The notes beneath the pieces are model-generated. The model searched no databases. It was not told the origin of the DNA and was given only the letters and a program-made list of their open reading frames with translations. Position numbers and translations under genes: made by a program. This document shows positions 1-9,959 of a stretch of DNA of 64,000 nt, piece by piece. The number at the start of each line of letters is the position of its first letter. Position 1 is the first letter of the stretch. The DNA is taken from contig JABAKD010000020.1 of the NCBI GenBank assembly GCA_012845835.1, positions 9,684,488-9,748,487 on the forward strand. The letters run 5' to 3'. This DNA is from Undaria pinnatifida. Lineage: Eukaryota > Sar > Phaeophyceae > Laminariales > Alariaceae.

Positions 1-940
1 TTGTAGATTTTTTTTATCTGTTCGGTGTCTTCAAATCTTTAATTTGTTACCCTTGGCAGTACTTGGATCTAGAGGATCTAGAGGACCTAGATCGTGGTCT
101 CCGTGACCGGTCTCATGTGTGCAACCTCGCGAACGTTGCCGATCGTAGGATCGAAGTAGATTATCTACAGCAGCAGGTTGGGATTTGTTCCATGAGCGCA
201 GTCTTTCGAAGAATTGCCGACCTTGCCAATCGTATATATAGGACACAGATGATGCAGATTGCGATCTGCCTCCCATGCATGCGTCCTTACTTAGCCTTGC
301 CGAACCTTGCCAATCGCAGGATCGAAATAGATGAAACCTAAATCGTGATGTGTTTGAATGTGTGCCTTTTGCCAAGCTTTGCCAAGCTTTGCCAAGCTTT
401 GCCAATCTTTGTCAACCTTTGCCAAGCTTTGCCAAGATTTGCCAACCTTTGTCAACCTTTGCCAAGCTTTGCCAAGCTTTGCCAAGCTTTGCCAAGCTTT
501 GCCAACCTTGCCAATCTTGTCAATGTCGACTTCCTCTGCCAGAAAGGTGGTTCAGCTGGACTCCCATCGATGTATGTATGCATGAAGATTTTATGATGCT
601 CTAGATCATGACTGGTGCACAGCCGTGTAGGATATATCTAGATGATCTATTTAGATGATCTATCTATTAATAGATGGTCTCTGCCCGATGTGTGCAGTTT
701 TAACCTCACCGAACCTTGCCCACCTTGCCCTTATCTTGCCGACCTTAACTCGAGCAGGGAGGTCGTTTTGCTGGACTCCACCGATGTGTATCAAGATCTA
801 TGATGATCTAGATCCTGACCTGTGTATTCTTGTAGGATTAATCTAGGTGATCTAGGTCGTGATCTCTCCGTTGTGTGCAATCTTGACCTTGCCGAACCTT
901 GCCCACCTTGCCTTATCTTGCCGACCTTGACTCGGGGCAG
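1..940 (+). repeat. Intron of the PLC-X gene built of tandem repeats
   Basis: This stretch lies upstream of the first visible PLC-X exon and holds no convincing exon. It is built of related units rich in CCTTGCC and AACCTTGCC. A 10-bp minisatellite with consensus CTTTGCCAAG fills about 365-510. Two segments, 543-572 and 758-786, are degenerate copies of the start of the true exon at 941, each preceded by CAG as a genuine acceptor would be. The spacing between the three exon-like starts is about 215 and 183 bp. The open frames here come from the repeats and are not genes. Confidence 0.75.
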
Positions 941-1130
941 GGAGGTGGTTCTGCTGGACTTCCACCGCTTCCCCGGGCTCGACCACGGCCCCCCGCACGA
1001 GAAAGCCGCGACGGTGGTGTTGGAAACCCTGGAGGGCGTCATGATCCAACCCAAGCACCGCAACCTGCCGTTCCGAAAGCTGATGGCAAACCAGACGGGG
1101 AGGATCGGGGTGCTCTGGAACGCCAAAGAG
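941..1130 (+). CDS. PLC-X exon A (first visible)
   Basis: The acceptor CTCGGGGCAG precedes 941. The exon begins with the last base of a split codon, then encodes 63 residues starting EVVLLDFHRFPGLDH and ending IGVLWNAKE. The donor GTGTGC follows at 1131. The segment RKLMANQTGRIGVLW fits the helix and strand that precede the LWPG motif in PLCXD proteins. Confidence 0.85.
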
Positions 1131-4100
1131 GTGTGCGCGCGCGCAGGGTGTTGGGCGTGCTACGTGAATGCTCTTTTTGTGAAACACTCTGTGTCAACGT
1201 GAAAGAATCATGCCACGCTCCCGTAGAGCTGCACTGCTATTCTCTTATGAGGCTCTTCACGTGAAGGGCCTTTTACGTACTGGTATGACAGGTATGATAC
1301 CGAACCCGAGACAAGAGCGTGCACGCAGATATATCTAGAGGAGCAGAAAACACTGGAGTCTTCGTAGGGGTTAATAACAAAAATCCGATACCCTTTCTTG
1401 CTGAGCATTACTACATGTATTGTGTTGTCGGCGCTGCCCACCGACCGAATCGATTCGGTTCCATTCGTTAGCACGCCAGGTGTCATCTGTGGCGCGCGTT
1501 CGACGCGCGTGCTGCAATAGCAGGTAGCCCTTGCTCGGCTTTTTTTTTTTTTTTTTTTTTTTTCTCGGCCTCCTTATTCCGGAATCGTGGGAATGATGTC
1601 GTTGTTTTTTTCTTCGATCTGAACTTTTTGTATGCGCATTATATTGGGCCATGGGTTTTCTTTCGTTCATCGGCCGGGGTCACACTTTTCTCTTTTTTTT
1701 TTTCTCGAAAATCAGCTTTTGGGTGAGAGGTATATAGAGAGTTCCTTTAACCGAGAAACCTCGCGGGGCAAAGAATGGTTGGTTGCACCTCTTTTTTTTT
1801 ATCGTCTGTCGACTGATTCTACGATAGCCCCCGACAAAAACCAGCGATTTTCTTCAACGAACGTTTCATCATCATGGCTGCTCGACGCAAGGAAGGATAC
1901 CATTGAAAAAAAAAAAGCGTCCATATATTTTCTTGTGTGCAAAGGTCTTTTCGATCGATAACGTCGGGGTGTCGAGTGACACCGCATTTCAGGAGATACT
2001 ATCGGGAGCTGGTTTCGAAAACGGCGATTTCGTTGAAGAAATGTTGTCGGGGGGGGCTACCGTAGTAAGACTCTGTAATGGGTGGTGTCGTCCGTCCAGT
2101 TTGCGCTTTCACAAATTTTTTTTTCGTCGAGGTCGGTTCAACTTTGAGGAAAAGTAAGGGGGCGCTGTCCCGTAGTGACGACCTGTGTGGGAAATCGGGC
2201 GTACCGCTAGCTGCCCGTTCGTAGCACGTATTTTGTTCGAACGAACCGACGAACCAATGAACGAACCAATGAACGAACCAATGAACGAACGAACGAACGA
2301 ACGAATCAACGAACGAACCAACGAACCAACGAACGAACGATGTAGCAGCTCATGCCAGTGCTCTGGAGAGCGCGAAATAGGTGCTAGTTGAAAATACACG
2401 CCATTATCCTCTACAAAAGGCCCAACATAGGACTGTGGGTACCGAGGTACTGGTATGTTGATGCGTAGGCAGCAACCTAGCAGTAACGCAACAGCACGTG
2501 GCGTTTAGGGACTCTATACATAGTAAAAAGTAAGAAGCTACTATTCCCGTGCGCAGTCACCCATACTATCTCCCTAGTTGCAGGAATGCGAGGGTCAATG
2601 GTCTTTAGACTACCGCTATGCATGAAACGAGTACCCGCTTCGCGCTTGGTGCACGCGATGTCTTCCTGGTTGGCGAAAACCCGACGTGCTCCGTCTCGGC
2701 ATAGTAGGGATGCGAGGGTCTACAGGTCATACGACTACGGCCATGCACAAACTGAGTACACCCCCCCCCCCCCCCCCACCCACCCCTATGCTACCCTCGC
2801 CGCCTCGAAAGGGGCGCGTGGTCAATGATCAAATGACTACTGTAACGCAAGCAAGAATACGTACCCAACCCAACCAAACCCAATCCACCCACCGACCCAC
2901 CCACCAACCCACACATGTGCTGTCACACACCAACCCAACCCAACCCAGCCCAACCCAACCCAACGCAACCCCCCGTTGCTCCCGATGCCAGGGGAAGAAC
3001 GAGCACTTTTGGCCGGGCGTTCGGCAGGCCTGGACCGGCGCTGAGACCCTGCGCGCCCTGCACAACATGGCCACGTCGGAGCTTGCGGAGAAGAAGGGGG
3101 GGCTCTGGTCGCTGCCGCTCGTGCTGCCCGCGGGGGTGCCTCGCCCTGTTCCGCACATCCCGGAGCAATTGGACGACTGGATGGCGGTAGGCGGCCTGTG
3201 GCAGAACAACGTGAGAAGAAATGATGGAAAAAACGTGTTTAAGCTTTGTTTTTTTTGTGTTTTTATCTTTTATCCCTGCTGTCGGCGTTGATTGGGTTTA
3301 CGTCAGCAAGGAATTGCCCGCCTTCGCTGCCTTTGCTAAGGGTGCTTGCTGCCTGATACGCATGTGCGGGGGCGAGAAGCGTAGCTGTGCGTGGCTGTTC
3401 GCATTAATGTGTTTGTGTATTTAGCTTGGCTAGCTCTTTGGCTAATTCGATGAAGAGCCTGTTCTGTTCACGCTCAAGTGGTGTACCAGGTATGTACCTG
3501 GGTTGCCGCTCGACCGGGACGGATATTGCATGTGCTTCGCCTCAATATTTCGACACGTCAATTAGGTGCGTCGGGCACTGTTACATGCGGTTGCTAGGAG
3601 TTTTTGCGGGCGGGCGAGGTCAATATCAAAAGCGCGCTCGCGGCATTATTCGGGCGCAGTTTCCCCTCTCAGTCGTCTGACTCCCCGGCCCTAGTCTTTC
3701 TTCTCCGTCCGAAATCAGTTTTAGATTCCCGATGAGCCCGATCCCAACCCCGATCCCGATCCTATTCCCATTCCCGATATCAACCCTGATCTCGATCCTG
3801 GTACCGACCCCGATCCCGACCCTGATCGCGATGCCAGTCCCGATCCCTATCCCAGTCCCGGTCCCCATCCTGGTCCTTGTCCTTTGATTCTTCCTATCCT
3901 CATCCCGAACCTTATCTTTGATCCCAATCCCGATCTCGATCGCAGTCCTGGCCCCGATCCCAACCCAGATCCCGATCCCGATCCTGATCCTGATCATGAC
4001 CCCGATCCTGGTCCCGATTCTGATCCCGATCTCAATCCCAGTACCAATCTCGATGTCGATCCCGATCCATATCCCTGCCCTGATTCCTATTAATATCCCT

Positions 4101-4852
4101 ACCCCGAGCCCTACCCCCGCGATCCCTACCCCGATCCCGGCCCCGATTCCGACCCAATTCCCGATCACGCTACGGACCCCGACCCCGACCCCGACCCCGA
4201 TCTTGATCCCGATTTTATGATCCCGATCCCGATCCCGCTCGCAGTCCTGACCCCGATTCCGATCCAGATCCCGATACCGATCCCGAGTCCGATCCCAATC
4301 CGAATCCCGATCCCGATCCTTATCCATGTCCCTGACACGGTCCCTCTCCAGATTCCTATGACGATCCCGATCCCGACCCGTATCCCGATCTCGGCCCCGA
4401 TGCTGATGCCGATCCCGACCTCGATCACGACCCCAACCCCGACCCCGATCCCGACCCCGACCCTGACCCTGACCCCGATTCCCCTTCCGGTCCTGATTCC
4501 ATTCCCGATCCCAATTCCCATCCCGATTTCTTTTGCTTGCTTGTGCCCTTTTGTTTTCGTTTCGTTTTGTTTTTCGTCTTGGAAATACCAGGCGAGCATC
4601 GTCGCCGTGGATTTCGTGGAGGAAACCCAGATCGTCCGCAACTGCGTCGGGGCGTGCCTCATGAAGGCGGCGAGGGCTAGCGCCGCCGCCGCTGCCGCCC
4701 CTGCCCATGGTGGTGGTAAACGCGGTGGTGGTGGTGGTGGTGGTGGTGGTGGTGGAGGGGGTGGGGGTGGGGGTGGTGGGAAGCACGGTGGCGGTGGTGG
4801 GGGGGGTGGGAAGCACGGGGGCGGTGGCCACAAGAAGCAGGGGGGGAAGTAG
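941..4852 (+). CDS. PI-PLC X-domain-containing protein (PLCXD type), 3' part
   Basis: Three exons, 941-1130, 2992-3210 and 4592-4852, join in frame (both introns phase 0) to give 222 C-terminal residues. The order of motifs matches the second half of the PI-PLC X domain of eukaryotic PLCXD proteins: EVVLLDFHRF (the family's strand with an acidic residue and DF.HF), then FWPG..QAW (the family's LWPG...PWANT), then ASIVAVDFVEE (the family's NII..DFV). PLCXD proteins are putative phosphodiesterases acting on phosphoinositide-like substrates at membranes. The upstream half of the domain, which in this family carries the first catalytic histidine, is outside the window. The introns are 1,861 and 1,381 bp. 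The protein ends in an unusual Gly/His/Lys-rich tail. The family assignment rests on remembered motifs and exon joining, not on a search. Confidence 0.85.
1835..2072 (+). repeat. Dispersed repeat family E, copy 1
   Basis: This roughly 240-bp segment starts at CAGCGATTTTCTTCAACGAA and ends at GGGGCTACCGTAG. It aligns by eye with 61010-61250 on the same strand and 45035-45275 on the opposite strand. Shared landmarks are the CAACGAACGTTTCAT block, a GGATGCCAT-like block, GACGTCGGG, and a late GCTGGTTTC..AAC block. No coding potential is conserved, so it looks like a non-autonomous element. Confidence 0.65.
2574..2837 (+). repeat. Dispersed repeat family F, copy inside PLC-X intron
   Basis: About 195 bp (2640-2837) matches, in reverse complement, the segment 5020-5212 just beyond the PLC-X stop codon. 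Shared blocks include GAAAACCCGACGTG, GGCATAGTA, CATACGACTACGGCCATGCA and GCGTGGTCAATG, with a long C tract in between. A partial tandem copy of the GCGAGGGTC...ATGC block precedes it at 2586-2630. A shorter relative lies at 60640-60700. Confidence 0.75.
2992..3210 (+). CDS. PLC-X exon B
   Basis: The acceptor GATGCCAG ends at 2991. The exon encodes 73 residues from GKNEHFWPGVRQAWTGAE to LDDWMAVGGLWQNN, phase 0 at both ends. The donor GTGAGAAG follows at 3211. FWPG..QAW..AETLRAL corresponds to the PLCXD block with LWPG, a PW pair and a following helix. LDDW matches the family's conserved LDW-type motif before the last strand. Confidence 0.9.
3211..4591 (+). repeat. PLC-X intron with long GATCCC-type minisatellite
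   Basis: This intron lies between the donor at 3211 and the acceptor ATACCAG at 4591. From about 3725 to 4540 it consists of degenerate repeats of CCCGAT and CCCCGA hexamers. These create several long but meaningless open frames, of alternating Pro-Asp, Pro-Ile or Arg-Asp type, on both strands. The unit is pyrimidine-rich in the sense direction, so it may act as an extended polypyrimidine tract before the acceptor. Confidence 0.85.
4592..4852 (+). CDS. PLC-X terminal exon with Gly/His/Lys tail
   Basis: The exon encodes ASIVAVDFVEETQIVRNCVG and then a helix ending LMKAARA, which match the last strand and helix of the X domain. After about 30 residues it turns into an Ala run and then a glycine-rich tail with interspersed KH, GKR and HKK groups up to the TAG stop at 4850-4852. 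The tail is encoded by a GGT/GGG repeat at 4726-4835, so its length is likely to vary between alleles. The domain part is secure; the tail is read directly from the sequence. Confidence 0.88.
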   Translation, partial: ASIVAVDFVEETQIVRNCVGACLMKAARASAAAAAAPAHGGGKRGGGGGGGGGGGGGGGGGGGKHGGGGGGGGKHGGGGHKKQGGK

Positions 4853-6505
4853 CTGTTGACTGTTGATGAAAATCCGACTTAGTTTTTTTGTATCTTGAAA
4901 ATATTACAGTTCTCAAAAGTGTTTGCTGGATTCGCTTTCGTTGGGAAAGCGGGCAGTGGTGGGACGGTGGGTTAGGGGGGGTGAGGGGCGAGGCGTTCTC
5001 ATTTGTTGCTTGCCTTAGTCAATTGACCATTGACCACGCATCCCTTTCGAGACGGGAGGCGCGCGGGGGGGGGGGGGTGTACTCAGTTTGTGCATGGCCG
5101 TAGTCGTATGAACATAGACCCTCGCACCCGTACTATGCCGGGACGGAACACGTCGGGTTTTCATCGACGAGGCAGAAGTTGCTTGCACTAAGCGCGAAGC
5201 GTCGTGAGTTGTTCGAGGCGAGGGGGAGGGGCAGAAAGGGGGGGAACATATTTCAGTCGGTGTTTTTATACGCTGTTGCGTGCCCCGCTTGTTGCTAAGT
5301 TTCGTCTCGCGTGACCCGTGGGATGTGTTGAGTTGCGTCCGTTGGCCTCTGAAAGCTGCATTTTCTGTTGTCTTTCGACTCGTTATATGTAGCACCCGCA
5401 CATCACACACATCAACGTTACAGTACCGTGGTAGTGCCGGCAGTGCCCGGCAGCAATAGTGCGCGGGGCAGCAATAGTACGGTACCGCGGTATTGGCAAT
5501 AGTACAGCGGTACTAGACGCGCCCCGCCAGTTTGTGATGGCGATGTGCACTCTGTTTATGTCCACCCACCCGTGCGTTTCTTTCGCACTGTTTGCCCGAC
5601 CGAGGGCGACGTTAGAGAGTAAACACCCGCGCCATCCCCTCACCGCCACGTATCTTGGCACGGGTTCCCATCTGGCTGTCTCAATACCATAGTCACGGCC
5701 GTGGGTTCGAGGGAGGGTTTTAGTTTCGTTAGTTTCAGAGGACGTTTCTTATCGCGTTTCACACAGCATGTATGGCGTAGTCGAATTTGATGGTCGCTCG
5801 TTGGTAGAACCGGTTTCTAAGGCTATTATTGTCCCGTGCGGGACGAAGAGATGCCATGCCGTCCATGATTGATGGCTCTAGAATCTGCGAGCATTAGTTT
5901 ATGGTAAAATAGTCCGTTGTAGATGCCCGCTCCTTCCGTCCTTTAGGTAAGAAAACAAGGTGAACGGGGAAGCATAGGATGGGCCAAACTTTATTGGGTA
6001 ATAGGTGCAGCGTCCTGCTTGCGGTAAGATATCATGGTAGTTTTTTCTGGGTCGCTCCGGAGGCGTTCGCGCGGGAAAAATGTGCGACACCTGCGTGTCG
6101 CCGTACGAAGAACCGAAAGCTTGTGCATGCAGTGCATGCCTTTGCTTGCTGCCGTGCATGCGTAGGTAGATATTTTTGCGTTGTGTGAACGAGCCTATTG
6201 TTCTGTGTGCGTGTACAAGAAAGGAGGGTACCGGAGTGGTAAGAGTATGTACAGCAGAAGGAGGAGTTCAACGTGTTAAAGGGCTGTGGATAGGTGATGA
6301 GTTCGGTGAGTTAAAGTTTGTAGAATATAGGTAAATGCAGATATCGTAGACGTTTGTTCCGTGTCGGTGGGTGGGTTGGGTGGGTGTGGGTGGAATTGTT
6401 TTGTTGGCATCCTCTTGTCGGTCAGCCAGGGATCGGGAGGTACTAAATTCCAGGCGCCCAAGAAAGGATGACGTACCCACGGCACCTCGTTGGCAGTTTT
6501 TGGAC
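4853..6505. other. Intergenic, mostly unrecognised
   Basis: This region follows the PLC-X stop. It contains the inverted family F copy at 5020-5212 and a short run of GGTACCGTGGTAG-like and GCCCGGCAGCAATAG-like repeats near 5420-5515. Otherwise I see no gene, tRNA or clear repeat. Confidence 0.5.
5020..5212 (-). repeat. Dispersed repeat family F, inverted copy 3' of PLC-X
   Basis: This is the reverse complement of 2640-2837, including the G/C homopolymer (14 G here) and the GAAAACCCGACGTG block. With its partner it brackets the last two PLC-X exons as inverted repeats. Confidence 0.75.
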
Positions 6506-6805
6506 TTTTTTTTTTTTTTTTTCACACTTCTACTTTCCAGCTTCTGGACAAGCCGTGGTCATAGGTGTCGTCCCTTCTCCCCCCCGGTTCTTGCCCTCAG
6601 TTTTTATCGCGCATAGGGTTCAGCAATCCTACTGCTCGTCGATTTTTTATGGGATGTTGCTAACTCACGCTCTCGCGTTTTCCGCAAGTCAATTTGTGCA
6701 CAACAAGAAAAAGTCCCCACTAATTTATACGAGTATGCACTCGGCGGGATTCGAACTCACGAAACTGACTCGAGCATAACCTGATACGCCACCGGGGCGA
6801 CCGGC
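6506..6805 (-). mobile_element. tRNA-derived SINE, copy 1
   Basis: Read on the minus strand, the element starts GCCGGTCGCCCCGGTGGCGT, has an A-box-like TGGCGTATCAGG and a B-box-like GAGTTCGAATCC about 45 bases later, and ends in a run of A (T tract 6506-6522 on the plus strand). Copies at 36579-36887 and 51452-51762 share head, body and tail, with the same orientation. A Pol III-type tRNA-like head, a body without coding capacity and an A tail are the standard build of a SINE. Target-site duplications were not established. Confidence 0.8.
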
Positions 6806-6929
6806 AAGGGAGACATACAGTGGTGCTCAGGTCGTCGCGCAAGAATGAAGTGTTCAAGCAACGGGTTCGAGCGCAAAAGCGCAAACCGTGATCATCCCTT
6901 CGGGGGGGAGGGTCCATTTATAGCGAAAA

Positions 6930-7160
6930 AGGTTTTTCGCGGGTCATAGCCAACCCGCGGGCCGGGTCGGGATATTTCTAATTCGCGGGTCGATTTGGGG
7001 TCGGGTCAGGAGGTCTCACGGGGCGGGTCGGGTCGGGTCAAGGTTTTTTTCAAGTCTCGCGGGACCGGGTCAGGTCGAGTCACACTGACCCGACCGGACC
7101 CGACCCGACCCGATCCGACCCGACCCGATCCCACCCGACCCGCGAGAGATGACCCGACGT
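6930..7160. repeat. GGGTC/CCCGA minisatellite family, copy 1
   Basis: Runs of GGGTCGGGTC alternate with short spacers containing a T run and a TCTCGCGGG block; after the middle the strand bias flips to CCCGACCCGA. The same composite structure recurs at 13870-14060, 24945-25135 and 26640-26860. Confidence 0.8.
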
Positions 7161-7587
7161 GGGAAAATCCCTGCATGTTTTCAGCTTCTTAGGGAAAGAG
7201 TGTGCGGCACTTCTTTACGTACTTTCTTGTTCGCGCGTGACTCGCGCCTCCTAACCATGCGCTTCGTGCTCACCACCTGCCCTAGGAGCCCCGGCTACCT
7301 CGTGTTGACTTTTCCTCGTGAGTCCCAAACGGGTTGGTAACCCTTGTTGGCGGGGGTGGGGGGGGGGGCTTGAGAGGGAAAAACTGACAAAAAAAAAAAC
7401 TGTCGTTTTCAACGTCGACCATTCTTCGAAGTAACGCGGACTGACTGCTTGGGGATGTCGGTGAAAACATTTTCGCGTCCGAACGAACGGCAATAAAACA
7501 ACAAGATGGATGCGGGCTATGACAGAGGAATGATAGATTTTTTTTTTTTTTTTTTTCCTCCTTTGTGTTTCCTGGATGACGGGGCTT

Positions 7588-7690
7588 CGTGACGCCTTAG
7601 CAGCTGGAAACCCGTTTATGGAAACAAGTTACTTGAACTTAGTACAGCGAGGAGATATTATGGGGCTCTAGAGGGGTTATAACCCAAAAT
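7588..7690 (+). repeat. Dispersed repeat family G, copy 1
   Basis: Landmarks are CAGCTGGAAACCCGTTTATG, TTAGTACAG, GAGGAG and GGGGCTCTAGAGGGGTTA. Related copies are at 15279-15378 and 46255-46350 (plus) and at 19505-19585 (minus). Immediately upstream (7555-7590) is a TGGATGACGGGGCTTCGTGACG block like family C, so the two families may belong to one larger element. Confidence 0.6.
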
Positions 7691-8135
7691 CGTGGGAAGG
7701 CCATACTGTTTCGCGCATTAGTAGTGTTTTGTATGCACATTATAATAGGTCATGGGGCTTGTTCGTTTGGTTGTCCTTCAGTTTTGCTCCACGATAAGAT
7801 TTTTCCTCGGAAGACAAGAAGCTCCGCCTCAAGCCTATAGACACGCCTGGGCCAAGCAGGGTCTTAGTGACCAGAGATTGTCCCCCCTTGGCCTGATGGA
7901 GGGCTGGGCAGCACCATTCAGGTGCTAGAAAGAGAGCGATAAGTTGTTGTGTACTTCGTAGTAGCTCCAAAGCAGGAAAAGACAAGCGATTCCCAACCCG
8001 GATCCCTGTACCATAATCCAGAGGAGGATAAATGGAAACCCCTGCACCATAAGATCGATTTTATTACTCGCTTATCGGATCCTCAGCGGTAAATCACCGC
8101 AAGTAAGATCAGCTATAATCTCTTATCACCAACAC

Positions 8136-8351
8136 TCACTCTACTGTCCGCAATCGGTTAGGAGCCTCAAGAAATATCATGGTGTCCAAAACCTCTACCG
8201 TACCCCGTGCGTTGGTGAAGGACGACATGATCGATCCAACTTGTGCTCCTGCGCACTGACGGAGACGGCGCATAGCATCTCGCACATGTACATACTTGTC
8301 TTGGTGGCTATACACGGGCTCCGAAAGCGAACAGTGTTGGTGTGAGGTCAA
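8136..8351 (-). other. Unrecognised open frame of protein-like composition
   Basis: A 71-codon minus-strand frame contains the stretch DKYVHVRDAMRRLRQCAGAQ followed by VGSIMSSFTNARG. Its mixed composition is more protein-like than that of the surrounding frames. I do not recognise a family, and no splice signals make a convincing gene around it. It could be a decayed transposon fragment or chance. Confidence 0.15.
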
Positions 8352-9113
8352 CGCCCTTCGTGATTTGTTTTATCCTGTGTTTTCTCCTGTATAGTGGTAA
8401 GGATGCATGGTACGGTAGAGATACGCCGTCTTTTTTTTTTGGGAATCCTCGCTTAAGACGCTCTATGAACAAGTCACGAAAAAAAAGCTGATGTTTTTGG
8501 AGAAATATTATGGAGATTTTACCCGACGGGCAATCCCATTGAAACCTAGGTATGCAACCAAACATTTTGCAAAACAACGAATGAAAGTCCGACGAGTTTG
8601 GGTTGAGGCGCCCTCCACCTTTCAGAAACTTTTCAGCCAAAAAAGCGCTGTCTTTAACGTAACACGCGTCTACGAGACACCTTGTAGTAGTACGAGATAC
8701 ATCGCAAATTCGTCAAGGAAACTACGTGTGCAATGCAATGGCGACCGTACTCGTTGCGGGAAGCAGAACACGCGCTCAAGCCGGCAAACCAGACAAGTGA
8801 CCGGACAGGCGGGCAACTTTCCATCGGACGCGCGGTTGGCTTTCCCACACCCCAGAGGACCCCCAACAAAGTGGGGAATTGAGACTAAACGCGTTTTGGC
8901 ATCTTCGTGAAAAGAGAACCCCAGGGCAGTAAGACGCTCTGCCGCCAGCTCCGTACGACTAGACAGTAGACGCTCTGCCGCTTTATTACCGCAATTCTGG
9001 ATTTTTTATACTGGATGAAGTATGGGAATCGGGGAATTCGGTTTGGCCCACGTGTGCTTCCCGTATTTTATAAGACGGAAAATATCAAAAACTGCCCCAA
9101 GACACTACTTCAG

Positions 9114-9152
9114 ACCCTAACCCTAACCCTAACCCCGACCCCCAACCCTACC
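9114..9152 (+). repeat. Short interstitial telomere-like tract
   Basis: Three perfect CCCTAA units and several degenerate ones (CCCCGA, CCCAAC) follow each other. Similar short tracts occur at 22938-22968 and 48625-48655. They are too short and too internal to be a chromosome end. Confidence 0.6.
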
Positions 9153-9959
9153 CATAGAACTTTTTCTGGGAAAAATCCGACACATATTTTTCTGTTGTTG
9201 AAAATGTGATCGAGCACATTGAAGCTCAGATAGATACCAAAATATTCCTCGATTTCCATACTCTATCCTGGATAATAGTCTAGACGTCTCGTGAAGGCTA
9301 CTGACGGCGCCAAAAAAAGGAGCTGAAACTTCGTGAAGGTCAGCAAGGTGACGAAGCAAGGCGAACGGAGTGGGTGTTTGCGTCGCAGGGTGACCCGCAC
9401 CGAGAACCACAGAAGAAGTTGAAAAATCGAGAGGATTCGGATCCCCATACGAGTGCACTGCTAAGAACGAACGAAAACACGAACACAATGTTTTGTTCAT
9501 TGTTTTGTTTGGAATATCGGTCTGGACGATATACCGCTCTAGGGGCTATGCCCTTCCGAGGGAAACTGCATGCGCTTTCGAACGTCTCCGTGCAGGGGGA
9601 AAGAACCCGGGAGGACTCACGCTCTGCCGACTTGTCCACATCACTTAGACAGGCGGCGCCAAAGGAGCTAGAGTTTCGTGAGAGCCGTTGATGTGATGAA
9701 AGAAGGCCAATGTATTGGCCAATGGAGTGGATGTTTATGCTTGCGTCGCAAGGTGCGCTGGATCGAGATTTTACCCAAAAATCGAAAATTGAGATAGTCC
9801 CCCGCTGGAGTTGACGAGTGAACTATTAATACGAGCAAATTTTTGACAAATCGGGCACATTTTTGAAATGTCGGCGGCTGGAAAGAAAGATATCCCTTTC
9901 GGGGCTATGCTGAACGCCTTCAAAAGGCACATAATATAGCTACAGCACGAAGCGGGTCT

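Larger units (their letters stand above)
1131..2991 (+). other. PLC-X intron with dispersed repeats
   Basis: This intron runs from GTGTGC to TGCCAG. About 1555-1770 resembles the family C repeat (see 18840-19470), and 1835-2072 is a copy of family E. 2238-2340 is a GAAC/GAACC microsatellite. 2574-2837 holds family F, whose inverted partner lies just beyond the gene. 2860-2975 is an AACC-rich tract that serves as the polypyrimidine-like run before the acceptor. No internal exon was seen. Confidence 0.7.

Noticed and set aside
3626-4831. A 401-codon minus-strand frame rich in Arg/Asp, and several overlapping long frames
   Set aside because: They come from reading the CCCGAT minisatellite and the GGT repeat; the plus strand here is an intron plus the last PLC-X exon with proper splice sites.
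8491-8910. 139-codon plus-strand frame
   Set aside because: Basic, Arg/Ser/Thr-rich product without a domain, no splice or promoter support; likely chance.
9114-9152. A chromosome end or telomere
   Set aside because: Only three perfect CCCTAA units, internal, with normal sequence on both sides; at most an interstitial trace.
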